A stretch of 10,891 nt of DNA from Methanomassiliicoccales archaeon (GCA_027365715.1 DAHXLZ010000225.1:1-10891); one strand, 5' to 3'; counted from the stretch's first letter, positions 1 through 7,558 are shown. Numbers and translations: made by a program. Notes: generated from the sequence alone by a model not told the origin.

Positions 1-1593
1 TCCCGAGTATGAGTAGCTCAGGACACCGACTCCAAATGAGGTCGAGGATGCGACAGTTACGCTGGAGCCCTCATCGATGATGTTAGGCGTGACCGACAGG
101 CTGTTGATGACCGGCGGAATGCCGATGATTGTATAGTTTCCTATTAAAGAGCCATTAACAACAACATCTCCAATCGATGAAAACCAGAGCGTGCGCCCCT
201 CGGCGGTGGATTGAGCCGGTATGAAGTTGACGCCGGTCGGATATGATTGCGTTTGCAGAAGTGCTACCGGATTTGCAGCGGTTGGCGATGTGCCGTTGAT
301 AACAGCGATTGCTTCATCGACTAAAACGTAGATATATATTTCCCACGACAGGCCGTTTTGTCCTAGATACATATCGTGATTGTTGGGGTCGTAAGCCAAT
401 GGGCCGGCTATGTCTGGGCCAAAAGTAGTCGGGCCTGGAAACAGTACATCCACAGGAGGCATTGAGAAGTTAAGCACGAATGATTGAGAGGATGCATTGA
501 TTACGCCGATCCCTTCCGGATAATAAGGACCTCCTGATGGGGGATAAGCGGAATATGAGAAATAAACCATACCATCGAACGGGTCATAAGCAATTCCGCC
601 CGCAAGTTCATTCCCAAGTGAGAATTGCCCGGGCATCGTAATCAGATGCTCAGAATAGTTGCTCATGTTGATCACGATTACGCCAAGCTGTAACAGGGAC
701 CCGACCTGGACTGCACCAACGATGTATAATTGCGAATAATTGGAATCGAAAGCCATACTGGTTGCGTAAAATCCGGCCAGGGACGGCGGGCTTGTACTGG
801 CAAGATTTGTCGATGGATTGTAAATCGTGAGATTACTCGCAGGAGTACTGCCCACAGCGGCCGGTACCGTGGTAAGTACGTATGCAAGATTATTTACCGG
901 GTCGAACAAAGCGGCGGCTACATAGTCAGGCTCGTTTGTAAAACTGGTAAATGAAAGGTTGGTCGACACCTCGCCGGTTGTGGGATTGAATTGCTGGATA
1001 TAGAGAGTGCCGGACTGATAAGCAGTGAACTCCCCCAGGATCACACTCCCGCTGGAGCTGTCGTATGCGTCACTGTAGACCGGATATTTTGTTGAAATAA
1101 TGCCCGAAGACAGGGTGCCTGAAGACGCATTCGCACTGATGATGCCCGGGATTGGCGTTTGACTGCCAGTGGAACCATTGAGATCCACTGCGCCTGAATA
1201 TATCATGCCATTAACAGGATCATATACTCCCTGGTACGGCACTGGGTAGTATGACTGGATATGGCCATAGCTGAGTGTCTCGAGTATCTTGCCCGGGTCA
1301 GAAGAGAGCTGATTTGAGAAACCGGTTGCAGACGTTGACAGCTGGTTATCTGGAGCCACGCTGCTTGAAGAGACGGCACTATGCACAGCAGCGGGCTGCG
1401 AATAACGCCGGGCAGGGGAAACACTATTCGAAACCATCCCTGAACCGGTGACTGCGCTGGAACCGGAAGAACTGCCCAGCACAATCAGCATGACCAGTAA
1501 TGCTATCAGCATCGTACTTCTTGACAAATGCAATCTTCTTCCTGCCGCAGACTGCAGCCCGGAAGACACAAACCGATTAATGCAGTAAGACAT
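1..1593 (-). CDS. Secreted YVTN/NHL-like beta-propeller surface protein with PKD/Ig-like C-terminal part (5' portion, runs off left edge)
   Basis: An uninterrupted minus-strand reading frame runs from an ATG at 1593 to base 1, exactly 531 codons, with no stop before the window ends. Residues about 26-47 form a basic-then-hydrophobic segment (SRSTMLIALLVMLIVLG), a signal peptide or membrane anchor; a Ser/Thr-rich linker follows. From about residue 120 the protein repeats a beta-propeller blade signature: YDPVNGMIY (~122), FDPVNNLAYV (~229), FDSNYSQLYI (~281), YDPFDGMVYF (~333) and YDPNNHDMYL (~400). From about 494 the sequence PVINSLSVTPNIIDEGSSV begins an Ig/PKD-like domain of the kind often repeated in Thermoplasmata surface proteins. 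The start is supported by GGTGAC at 1602-1597 and a TATA box 48-55 bp upstream. It is presumably exported and surface-exposed, perhaps in adhesion or an S-layer; the ligand is unknown. The family call is from motifs only. Confidence 0.82.
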   Translation of the reverse strand, partial: MSYCINRFVSSGLQSAAGRRLHLSRSTMLIALLVMLIVLGSSSGSSAVTGSGMVSNSVSPARRYSQPAAVHSAVSSSSVAPDNQLSTSATGFSNQLSSDPGKILETLSYGHIQSYYPVPYQGVYDPVNGMIYSGAVDLNGSTGSQTPIPGIISANASSGTLSSGIISTKYPVYSDAYDSSSGSVILGEFTAYQSGTLYIQQFNPTTGEVSTNLSFTSFTNEPDYVAAALFDPVNNLAYVLTTVPAAVGSTPASNLTIYNPSTNLASTSPPSLAGFYATSMAFDSNYSQLYIVGAVQVGSLLQLGVIVINMSNYSEHLITMPGQFSLGNELAGGIAYDPFDGMVYFSYSAYPPSGGPYYPEGIGVINASSQSFVLNFSMPPVDVLFPGPTTFGPDIAGPLAYDPNNHDMYLGQNGLSWEIYIYVLVDEAIAVINGTSPTAANPVALLQTQSYPTGVNFIPAQSTAEGRTLWFSSIGDVVVNGSLIGNYTIIGIPPVINSLSVTPNIIDEGSSVTVASSTSFGVGVLSYSYSG

Positions 1594-1596
1594 GAT

Positions 1597-1602
1597 GTCA
1601 CC
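1597..1602 (-). promoter_or_regulatory. Ribosome binding site of the surface-protein gene
   Basis: GGTGAC (reading 1602 to 1597) matches the archaeal anti-Shine-Dalgarno consensus GGAGGTGA and lies 3-4 nt before the ATG at 1593. It supports that start and indicates a leadered mRNA, unlike several other genes here. Confidence 0.55.
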
Positions 1603-1640
1603 AAAACAGATTGATTGGGGGAAGCAAAAGACAACTCGTT

Positions 1641-1648
1641 ATTTATAA
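1641..1648 (-). promoter_or_regulatory. TATA box of the surface-protein gene
   Basis: TTATAAAT (reading 1648 to 1641) is a near-consensus archaeal TATA box. Transcription would start about 25 bp downstream, near 1620, leaving a leader of roughly 26 nt that contains the GGTGAC ribosome binding site. Confidence 0.55.
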
Positions 1649-1698
1649 TCTTTCTTAAAAAGACACTGTCAACTTTTCCTTGATAAGGTCCATGTAAA

Positions 1699-1716
1699 GT
1701 GTTTTAAACACACGTG
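1699..1716 (+). promoter_or_regulatory. TATA box embedded in a palindrome, aminotransferase promoter
   Basis: TTTTAAA at 1702-1708 is centred 26 bp before the ATG at 1731, the spacing expected for a leaderless archaeal transcript. It is the core of a perfect inverted repeat, GTGTTT-T-AAACAC (1699-1711), directly followed by the 6-bp palindrome CACGTG (1711-1716). A regulator binding here would compete with TBP, so this is a candidate operator. The palindromes are seen; the regulatory role is inferred. Confidence 0.45.
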
Positions 1717-1730
1717 ATATCATTTCGCAC

Positions 1731-2903
1731 ATGAGCGGCAGAATGAGCTCGGTTGTAGAGTCCGGAACGGTGCGGGTGGCTGACAGGGTTAAGGCGCTCA
1801 AATCGAAAGGTGTTGATGTAATTTCATTCTCAATAGGCGAACCCGATTTTCCAACTCCGGCGCACATAGTGGATGAATGCATATCTGCTCTGAAGGCGGG
1901 TTTTACAAAATACACACCATCGGCAGGCATACCTGAATTGAGAGATGCGATTGCAGAAAAGCTTCGTTCGGAAAACGGGATAAATGCGAAGTCATCGGAA
2001 GTCATAGTGACGCCGACGAAACAGGCAATTTTCATGGCTGTTCTGGCGCTCGTAGACAGGGGATCGGAGGTAATAATGGCAGATCCGGCCTGGGTTTCAT
2101 ACGAGCCGATGGTTCGAATTGCAGAGGGCATACCGGTACCGGTTAGGGCCGATGAAGAAACTTCATTCAGGCTGACACCGGAGCTTGTTGCTGAGAAAAT
2201 CAATGACAAGACAAGAATGATAATACTCAACTCTCCGTGCAACCCGACGGGTGCAGTGGCAAACAGGGAGGATGTGGCAGGGATATGCGAACTCGCAGCC
2301 GATCACGATCTTCTCATAATCAGCGATGAAATTTATGAGAAGATAATTTATGATGCGAAAAACTACTCTCCAGCATCATTTGACGGAATGAAGGAGAGGG
2401 TGATAACAGTTAACGGTTTTTCCAAGACTTATTCGATGACCGGGTGGAGGCTTGGCTATCTGCATGCAGACGGAAGCCTGCTTGGCGGGATACAGAAGAT
2501 ACAGACACACTCCATAACCTGTGCCACTTCATTTGTGCAGAGTGCCGGAATCGCAGCGCTGAAGGGACCGGCGGCACCGGTGAATGATATGGTGGCAGAA
2601 TTCAGGAGACGCAGAGATTTTGTGGTCAGCCGCATCAGAGAAATCGACGGTCTGAGCGTCGTAGAACCCAGGGGAGCATTCTACGCTTTTCCCCGGTACA
2701 CGCATGACATGGATTCAGAACAGATGGGGGACTTTCTGCTTGAAAACGCCCATGTGGGTGTAACCCCCGGCTCGTCCTTCGGCAAATTCGGAGAAAAACA
2801 CTTCAGAATTTCGTACGCAACAGACATGCAAAGCCTTGAAACGGGGCTGAATGCGATTGACAGGGCGCTTGACGGACTCAGGAAAGACCGAACGGCTACC
2901 TGA
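1731..2903 (+). CDS. Class I PLP-dependent aminotransferase (aspartate aminotransferase-like)
   Basis: This 390-residue protein has the full fold-type I, class I aminotransferase layout and the family's usual length. Substrate-site IGEPDF is at 35-40; YTPSAGIPELRDAI at 61-74; a cofactor-phosphate region VTPTKQAIF at 93-101; the NPTG motif with its PLP-contacting Asn at 171-174; SDEIY with the pyridine-N Asp199 and Tyr202; the Schiff-base lysine K232 in GFSKTYSMTGWR; and the C-terminal carboxylate-binding Arg359 in FRIS. It should be a cytosolic enzyme transferring amino groups between amino acids and 2-oxoglutarate. Aspartate as preferred donor is the family default; aromatic or alanine specificity cannot be excluded from sequence. 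The ATG at 1731 lies 26 bp from a TATA box, so the mRNA is probably leaderless; a second in-frame ATG is four codons on. Its 3' end overlaps the convergent zinc-ribbon gene by 8 bp. Confidence 0.92.
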   Translation: MSGRMSSVVESGTVRVADRVKALKSKGVDVISFSIGEPDFPTPAHIVDECISALKAGFTKYTPSAGIPELRDAIAEKLRSENGINAKSSEVIVTPTKQAIFMAVLALVDRGSEVIMADPAWVSYEPMVRIAEGIPVPVRADEETSFRLTPELVAEKINDKTRMIILNSPCNPTGAVANREDVAGICELAADHDLLIISDEIYEKIIYDAKNYSPASFDGMKERVITVNGFSKTYSMTGWRLGYLHADGSLLGGIQKIQTHSITCATSFVQSAGIAALKGPAAPVNDMVAEFRRRRDFVVSRIREIDGLSVVEPRGAFYAFPRYTHDMDSEQMGDFLLENAHVGVTPGSSFGKFGEKHFRISYATDMQSLETGLNAIDRALDGLRKDRTAT

Positions 2904-3078
2904 GCTCAGGCGGCAGCATATTCGGTATGGAATCCTCTACAGGATATGTGTTGCCGCACTTTACACATCTGATCGTGCCGCTGATAATGTCCTCTCCTTC
3001 CTTTTTATCTACAGTGAGTTCAAGCGGGTGATGCCTGCAGACCGGACAGGCCAGTATTTCCATGAGTTTGCTCTTCAT
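2896..3078 (-). CDS. Trm112/UPF0434-like small zinc-ribbon protein
   Basis: A 60-residue protein beginning MKSKLMEILACPVC, the typical opening of Trm112/UPF0434 (YcaR-like) proteins, with two Cys pairs, C11-x2-C14 and C38-x2-C41, forming one zinc ribbon, and the usual ending YPVEDSIPNMLP. Its length matches the short prokaryotic members. In Archaea and eukaryotes Trm112 is a partner that stabilises and activates several SAM-dependent methyltransferases acting on tRNA, rRNA and release factor; whether this copy does so is inferred from family. No methyltransferase gene is adjacent. The ATG at 3078 is 26 bp from the centre of a TATA-like CTTTTAGA (3107-3100), which fits a leaderless mRNA. The TAG stop lies inside the end of the convergent aminotransferase gene. 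Confidence 0.85.
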   Translation of the reverse strand: MKSKLMEILACPVCRHHPLELTVDKKEGEDIISGTIRCVKCGNTYPVEDSIPNMLPPELR

Positions 3079-3099
3079 GAATAAAGATGCGCATACTGT

Positions 3100-3107
3100 T
3101 CTAAAAG
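3100..3107 (-). promoter_or_regulatory. TATA-like box of the zinc-ribbon gene
   Basis: CTTTTAGA (reading 3107 to 3100) is a weak TATA match, but its centre is about 26 bp from the ATG at 3078, the same spacing as at the aminotransferase gene. Confidence 0.35.
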
Positions 3108-3345
3108 CTTTCCGCGGGCAACAGCTCTTACCGTACTATTTCAATCTCAAAGAGAGAACGTATCGCAGAATTGTGGAACTCTGCACACATCTGAGCACAG
3201 GCAGTCACAAGCGCAACTTTGTTAACCCCGTCTTCCATAGTCCACATGCCACAGTGACGAGAAACCCAATGCTGATTCGTGATGAGTGACGGGCGAGCCG
3301 AGTGGCAACCTGCTCCTCGGGCCAAGAGGAGCCGGAACAGCATTG
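3108..3345. other. Intergenic stretch between divergent genes, no convincing gene
   Basis: About 240 bp between the zinc-ribbon gene promoter and the ABC operon promoter. Short open frames on both strands (about 71-75 codons) show no recognisable family, lack ribosome binding sites and overlap one another. No tRNA signature was found. The only clear structure is the nested inverted repeat at 3267-3345. Confidence 0.5.
3267..3345 (+). repeat. Nested inverted repeat upstream of the ABC operon promoter
   Basis: CAATGCTG (3267-3274) is perfectly complementary to CAGCATTG (3338-3345). Inside is a second perfect hairpin, GCTCCTC (3312-3318) with GAGGAGC (3326-3332), loop GGGCCAA. A competing pairing, CCGAG (3298-3302) with CTCGG (3316-3320), would exclude the inner hairpin. 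The element abuts the TATA box at 3346, so it is not in the ABC mRNA. It may be a small RNA, a terminator remnant or a protein-binding region; the function is unknown. Confidence 0.45.
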
Positions 3346-3353
3346 TTAATTAA
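3346..3353 (+). promoter_or_regulatory. TATA box of the ABC exporter operon
   Basis: TTAATTAA is centred about 29 bp before the ATG at 3379. With a start site some 25 bp downstream the mRNA would be leaderless or nearly so, and an alternative in-frame TTG at 3358 would lie upstream of the transcript. This decides the start in favour of 3379. Confidence 0.5.
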
Positions 3354-3378
3354 CTGATTGCCAGTCCGAGTAAGTAAT

Positions 3379-4098
3379 ATGGCAGAAGGTGCAGGTGGTG
3401 ACGGTTATGCCGCACAGGCGCTTAACATCAGCAAATACTACACAGTGGGAAAGGAGCGTTTTGCGGCACTGAAGAATGTGACCGTCAACATAAGAAAGGG
3501 AGATTTTGTTGCAATTACGGGACCCTCCGGCTCTGGTAAATCGACACTGCTCAACTGCCTTTCGGGCCTTGACCGCGTTACTGAAGGGGATGTCATTATA
3601 GCGGGAATGAAAATCACAGAGATGGGCGACAGAGAAATGAGCAGGTTCAGGGCGGCAAGCATGGGCTTCGTGTTTCAAAATTATGCATTGCTTCCGGTTT
3701 TCAGCATAGCCGAGAACGTCGAACTGCCGGCACTGATCACAGGAGTTCGTGCTTCTGAGGCGCGAAAAAGGGCGATCGAGATGCTTGATTTCGTTGGACT
3801 TAAGGACAGATCTGGATTCAGACCGGACCAGCTTTCAGGCGGTGAGCAGCAAAGGGCTGCGATAGCCAGGGCTCTGGTAAACAGCCCCGGAGTCCTGTGG
3901 GCGGATGAACCAACAGGAAATCTCGACAGCGAGTCCGGTTCGGCAATACTTGAACTGTTCAGCAGGCTGAACAGAGAGCAGCATTCGACAGTAGTTGTCG
4001 TAACCCATAATGAGGAAGTGGCATCACACTCGCGCGCCAGGATACGGCTTTCAGACGGACAAATAGTGGGCAGAGGAGGCGGGGCTGACGGGGATTGA
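3379..4098 (+). CDS. ABC transporter ATP-binding protein, MacB/LolD type
   Basis: A 239-residue single-domain ABC ATPase with every catalytic motif: Walker A GPSGSGKST (48-56), Q-loop Q100 in FVFQNYALLP, signature LSGGEQQR (152-159), Walker B VLWADEP (172-178) with catalytic E177, D-loop GNLD (180-183) and H-loop H210 in VVTHN. The FQNYALLP loop and ADEPTGNLD are characteristic of the MacB/LolD/FtsE group, which partners FtsX-type permeases rather than classic importers. It sits on the cytoplasmic face and should drive the permease encoded immediately downstream, whose reading frame it overlaps. The ATG at 3379 was chosen because the TATA box at 3346-3353 places transcription start just before it; the frame is open back to a TTG at 3358. 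The C-terminal tail is Gly-rich (GRGGGADG). Confidence 0.93.
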   Translation: MAEGAGGDGYAAQALNISKYYTVGKERFAALKNVTVNIRKGDFVAITGPSGSGKSTLLNCLSGLDRVTEGDVIIAGMKITEMGDREMSRFRAASMGFVFQNYALLPVFSIAENVELPALITGVRASEARKRAIEMLDFVGLKDRSGFRPDQLSGGEQQRAAIARALVNSPGVLWADEPTGNLDSESGSAILELFSRLNREQHSTVVVVTHNEEVASHSRARIRLSDGQIVGRGGGADGD

Positions 4099-4147
4099 CA
4101 TCACACTTTATCTTGCGATTGCGTTTTTCCTGCTGATACTGATTTCT
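4085..4147 (+). other. In-frame hydrophobic extension upstream of the permease's first standard start codon
   Basis: The permease frame stays open upstream of its first GTG (4148) as far as a TAG at 4064-4066. It encodes ...IDITLYLAIAFFLLILISV (about 4094-4147), an obvious membrane helix continuous with the annotated N-terminus. There is no ATG, GTG or TTG in this frame between 4067 and 4147. Candidate starts are ATT at 4094, which overlaps the ATPase TGA as ATTGA, or CTG at 4085, five nt after a perfect GGAGG at 4075-4079. The protein probably begins here through a rare start codon, or the assembled base is wrong. Confidence 0.55.
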
Positions 4148-7033
4148 GTGGCGATAATCCTGCGGAACAGATTCATCTTCAGGCTTTTCATGCGCAGTGC
4201 TTTCGGAAACAGGAAGAGGGTTGTTCTGATAGTTGCCGGCCTGATGATTGGTTCTGCGATGATAAGCGGGGCGCTTGTAATGCGAAGCAGCATGCTGACT
4301 CTGAGCAGCAATCTGGTCACGCTGAGCTACGGTCACGTTGATGAAACAATAACCAGTTATGGAAATTCGCTCTATGGAAGCTACTTCAACTACAGCACCT
4401 ACCAGTCAATCAACTCAACTGCACCTGACAACAGTCAGGTTGCCGGAATGGTGCCGATGGTATACCTGACTGCGAGCGCGTACGACAATACGACGCGAAT
4501 ACCATATAACGAGCTGGGTTTCGTTGCGGCACCCTGGTGGGCTAACGGCATTCTGGGCAACTTCGTTTCAGTGAACGGAAGCAGAATAACCAGTCTGCCG
4601 CACGGAGAGATGCTGATAGATGAGCTTGCGGCGAAACAGCTTGGAGCGGCCGCGGGCAATGTACTGACGGTGTATGCAGGAAACGGAGTTAACTACACAG
4701 GTGTTGTCTGCGCTATTGTAAAAGACAACTTCAGGGGATATTTCGACTCCGGATTCAACATATTCATGAGGCTCAGTGATGCGCCCGCCGTGGATCGGGC
4801 AGCGGGTCAGATAAGCCTCATTGCCGTGGCCAATCACGGGAGCGTGCTGAACGCGGCACAGCTCTCCGGACAGGTAATGAAGGCGTTGAACAGCACGCTC
4901 CAGTCCATCAACAGCAAACAGGGCACCGGACTGGTGGCACACCCGCTCCTGCTGGATCAGCTCAATCTCGTGCATACGGAGGTTGGTGCCATTTCCGACC
5001 TCTATCTGGCACTAAGCCTCTTTGCAGTAGCTACCGGGCTGATTCTGGTTGCCGTGATATTTTACATGCTTGCTGAGGAGAGAATGAGGGACCTCGGCAC
5101 ACTCAGGGCGCTGGGCTTGACAAGAAGGCAGATTACCGGCGGATTTGTCTCGGAAGGTTTCATCTACACACTTCTTTCCTGTTTTTCTGGAGCGGCACTC
5201 GGCGTCGGAATCGGCTTCGTGATGACGTTCGGTTTCATACAGCTGTTTGGCAGCACCTTTGCCGCACCGGTGAAGGAGACAGGCATCCTGCTGTCTTCAT
5301 TTACGGTTACAATTCCGGACGTCGTAACTGGCTTTTCTGCCGGAGCCGTTGCGACTTTTGCGGTAATTCTCATCGCCAGTTACAGGATCAGCAGATTCAG
5401 TGTGATCGAAGCCATAAAGAGAAACGCTGCACCCGGCAGAAAGGTCACGGTTGCCAGGAAAATTTTATCCCCCTCGGCCCTCGCTCTGGTTTCCCTCCTT
5501 ATGCTCTATTCAGGTTTCTACCTGAAGTCGCTTGAAACCGCCATGCTCGGCATTTCGCTGATTTCACTGTCGGCAGTATGGTTTGTCATAGCGGTTTCCG
5601 GCGCCGATTTTCTGGCGGGCATTGCGGGAGCTGCACTGATACTGATGTGGGGAATTCCGCAATCGTGGAATCTGTTTCCACAGAATTTCACACATTCGTA
5701 CTACATCTATGTCGAGTCCGGTCTGTTCCTTGTGACTGGCGGAATACTCATCTTCTTCTCACTTGAACCGCTGATGCTGAGACTCGTAAGGCCGGGAAGA
5801 AACAGAAGCGGCAGGATTGTGCCAACAGTAAGGCAGGCTCTCGCCTTCCCGGCGCAGAAGAAAATCAGGACAGCAGCCTCACTGGCCCTCTTCTCATTTG
5901 TGATATTCGGCATAGTGTCGGTGTCGGTTCTTGGAAGCATGATTGATCAGGCTGCCGTCCAGACGGTTACAAAACAGAGCGGAGGGTATAATTTTGTAGT
6001 CTACAGTGGAAATGGCGGAAATCTGACCTCGGCTGTCACCGGAAACTCCACTCTTTCAGGCTACATTTCCACAGCCGATCTGATTTACGACACAAGCACT
6101 GCATTCACGCTGAACAGCACGGGCGCCAAACCGTTCATATATCCGATTGTAGGCGTCCCGGCCGGCGGAGCGGATGGAGGTTTTGCCGCACAGAACAGAT
6201 ATCAGTTTCACAGTTATCTCCCTCAATTCGGTTCAGCGCATGCCGTATGGAGCGCAGTCAGAAACAACAGCTCGCTGGCCATCATAGATATGACTCTTGC
6301 AGGCATAACGCAGGGAAACTTCGGCACTGGTGTCTCAGCCCCGGTCAGTGTGTCACTCGGAAGCACTCTGATTGCATATGGTAACAATCATGCTTCAAGA
6401 AGCGTTGTCGTTGCCGGAATACTGGATGAGTTCGGATTCCAGGGAGTTTTCGTTTCACTTCCTGTCATGTCTTCGCTTGGTGTGCTGAAAACTTCGTTTC
6501 CGGTGCTCTTTGTGCGCCTTGCGCCGGGAGTGTCACCAACCGTTGCTTCGATAAATATGAGGAGAGCACTGACGCCGTACAATCCTGTCGTTATTAACCT
6601 GAACCTCATCACACAGCAGCTTACAATGGACATTCAGGGAATAGTGGAGATGACTGAAATATTCATTGCGATGGGGCTTGTAGCAGGGACCGCGGGACTT
6701 GGCATAATAGCAATGCGCTCGGTCGTTGAGCGAAATCAGCAGATAGGCCTTCTCAGGGCGCTTGGCTTCACCAGAGGGATGACCTCTGCGTCATTCCTTC
6801 TCGAGTTTGCATTCATAGCCGTTTCTGGTTCACTGATCGGAGTTGTGATGAGTCTGATAAACGGAAATGTCATAGCCACCAGACTCAGCAGTGTTCTCGT
6901 GTTTACTTATTCACCGTCGAGCATAATTCTGCTCGTTGCGTTTTCGCTGTTACTGACCATCGCAGCAGTTGCGGGCTCGGTCAGGGCAGTATCCAGAATA
7001 GAGCCTTCAGCTGCCATCAGATACATTGAATGA
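4148..7033 (+). CDS. ABC transporter permease, double FtsX/MacB-like
   Basis: A large membrane protein of 961 residues from the GTG at 4148, probably longer at the N-terminus. Helices can be seen at about 25-45, 285-308, 338-367 and 392-412, then several central helices in 439-540, one at 573-597, and three at about 837-856, 883-904 and 926-945. Two large extracytoplasmic domains (about 46-280 and 598-836), rich in N-x-S/T sequons, separate them. Each half has the FtsX hallmark after its second helix: DLGTLRALGLTRRQI (~315) and IGLLRALGFTRG (~865). The layout is that of two fused MacB_PCD/FtsX units in one chain, so one copy could form a whole transport channel with an ATPase dimer. It is co-transcribed with the overlapping ATPase. 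The substrate is unknown; lipid, lipoprotein or peptide export, or mechanotransmission, are the family roles. Confidence 0.9.
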   Translation: MAIILRNRFIFRLFMRSAFGNRKRVVLIVAGLMIGSAMISGALVMRSSMLTLSSNLVTLSYGHVDETITSYGNSLYGSYFNYSTYQSINSTAPDNSQVAGMVPMVYLTASAYDNTTRIPYNELGFVAAPWWANGILGNFVSVNGSRITSLPHGEMLIDELAAKQLGAAAGNVLTVYAGNGVNYTGVVCAIVKDNFRGYFDSGFNIFMRLSDAPAVDRAAGQISLIAVANHGSVLNAAQLSGQVMKALNSTLQSINSKQGTGLVAHPLLLDQLNLVHTEVGAISDLYLALSLFAVATGLILVAVIFYMLAEERMRDLGTLRALGLTRRQITGGFVSEGFIYTLLSCFSGAALGVGIGFVMTFGFIQLFGSTFAAPVKETGILLSSFTVTIPDVVTGFSAGAVATFAVILIASYRISRFSVIEAIKRNAAPGRKVTVARKILSPSALALVSLLMLYSGFYLKSLETAMLGISLISLSAVWFVIAVSGADFLAGIAGAALILMWGIPQSWNLFPQNFTHSYYIYVESGLFLVTGGILIFFSLEPLMLRLVRPGRNRSGRIVPTVRQALAFPAQKKIRTAASLALFSFVIFGIVSVSVLGSMIDQAAVQTVTKQSGGYNFVVYSGNGGNLTSAVTGNSTLSGYISTADLIYDTSTAFTLNSTGAKPFIYPIVGVPAGGADGGFAAQNRYQFHSYLPQFGSAHAVWSAVRNNSSLAIIDMTLAGITQGNFGTGVSAPVSVSLGSTLIAYGNNHASRSVVVAGILDEFGFQGVFVSLPVMSSLGVLKTSFPVLFVRLAPGVSPTVASINMRRALTPYNPVVINLNLITQQLTMDIQGIVEMTEIFIAMGLVAGTAGLGIIAMRSVVERNQQIGLLRALGFTRGMTSASFLLEFAFIAVSGSLIGVVMSLINGNVIATRLSSVLVFTYSPSSIILLVAFSLLLTIAAVAGSVRAVSRIEPSAAIRYIE

Positions 7034-7063
7034 CCGACGCAAAACAGTGATATGTGGGGCATT

Positions 7064-7081
7064 CGTTCCAGGCGTTCCAGG
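7064..7081 (+). repeat. Tandem 9-bp repeat between convergent genes
   Basis: CGTTCCAGG occurs twice head-to-tail (7064-7072 and 7073-7081), ending one base before the stop codon of the convergent acetyltransferase gene. It may be a simple local duplication in the 48-bp spacer. Confidence 0.6.
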
Positions 7082-7558
7082 CTATTGTCTGACTGTTCTG
7101 GTCATGCTGATATCCGTGGCCCTGAAGCCACACTTTTCATAGAGACAAATTGCCGCGGTGTTGTGGCCAAAAACATGTAGTGATACACTTTCCACCTTCA
7201 TTGATGCCAGGATGCTGTCCAGAGCATGCAGCGCGCCAAGGGCGAACCCTTTGCGCCTGAATTGCTCAAATATCAGGAAATCCCAGATCCATGCACCCGG
7301 AGCAGGGCTCCTGTCTTCGACTCCGAACCACATTATACCCACCCTTGTGCCGTTTTCTGTGTCGAAAATTGAGTACAGATGCTGATTTTCCGTACCCAGA
7401 CCGAGAGGAAGAAGCCTGTCGAAACTTTCTCTTGATAGCCTCTCTGCGTCCTCAGATTTCCAGCTGCCTGCTTTAACCTTTTCAGCCGCGTAGTTTCGTA
7501 TGCTGTCATCCAGATAATCCCCGAACTCAGCGGGACTCATCGGAGCAAGTGCAACCAT
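7082..7558 (-). CDS. GNAT-family N-acetyltransferase
   Basis: A 158-residue protein with a GNAT fold: beta-strand 4 and motif A in WIWDFLIFEQFRRKGFALGAL (about 90-110), where RRKGFA supplies the acetyl-CoA pyrophosphate loop (Q/R-x-x-G-x-G/A), and motif B in GHNTAAICLYEKCGF (131-145), the RimI-like H-N-x-x-A-x-x-L-Y-x-x-x-G-F pattern. It transfers an acetyl group from acetyl-CoA to an amine. The acceptor is unknown; protein N-terminus, small molecule or antibiotic are all possible. The frame is open back to a TTG at 7594, but a TATA box at 7590-7583 is centred 28 bp before the ATG at 7558, so that ATG is preferred and the mRNA is probably leaderless. It converges on the ABC permease and diverges from the RDD gene. 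Confidence 0.85.
   Translation of the reverse strand: MVALAPMSPAEFGDYLDDSIRNYAAEKVKAGSWKSEDAERLSRESFDRLLPLGLGTENQHLYSIFDTENGTRVGIMWFGVEDRSPAPGAWIWDFLIFEQFRRKGFALGALHALDSILASMKVESVSLHVFGHNTAAICLYEKCGFRATDISMTRTVRQ

Noticed and set aside
1655..2242. 195-codon open frame on the minus strand
   Set aside because: It lies opposite the aminotransferase gene, and its Ser/Thr/Ala-rich translation has no recognisable domain; it is an antisense shadow of a confidently identified enzyme.
3358..3378. TTG start for the ABC ATPase at 3358
   Set aside because: It would add seven residues but lies just after the TATA box, upstream of the expected transcription start; the ATG at 3379 fits better.
3346..3678. 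110-codon minus-strand frame over the start of the ABC ATPase
   Set aside because: It is the complement of the Walker A region of a clear ABC ATPase and has no motif of its own.
7064..7081. Tandem CGTTCCAGG repeat as an attachment site or CRISPR remnant
   Set aside because: There are only two 9-bp copies with no spacer, no integrase or cas gene nearby, and no further copies that I could see in the window.
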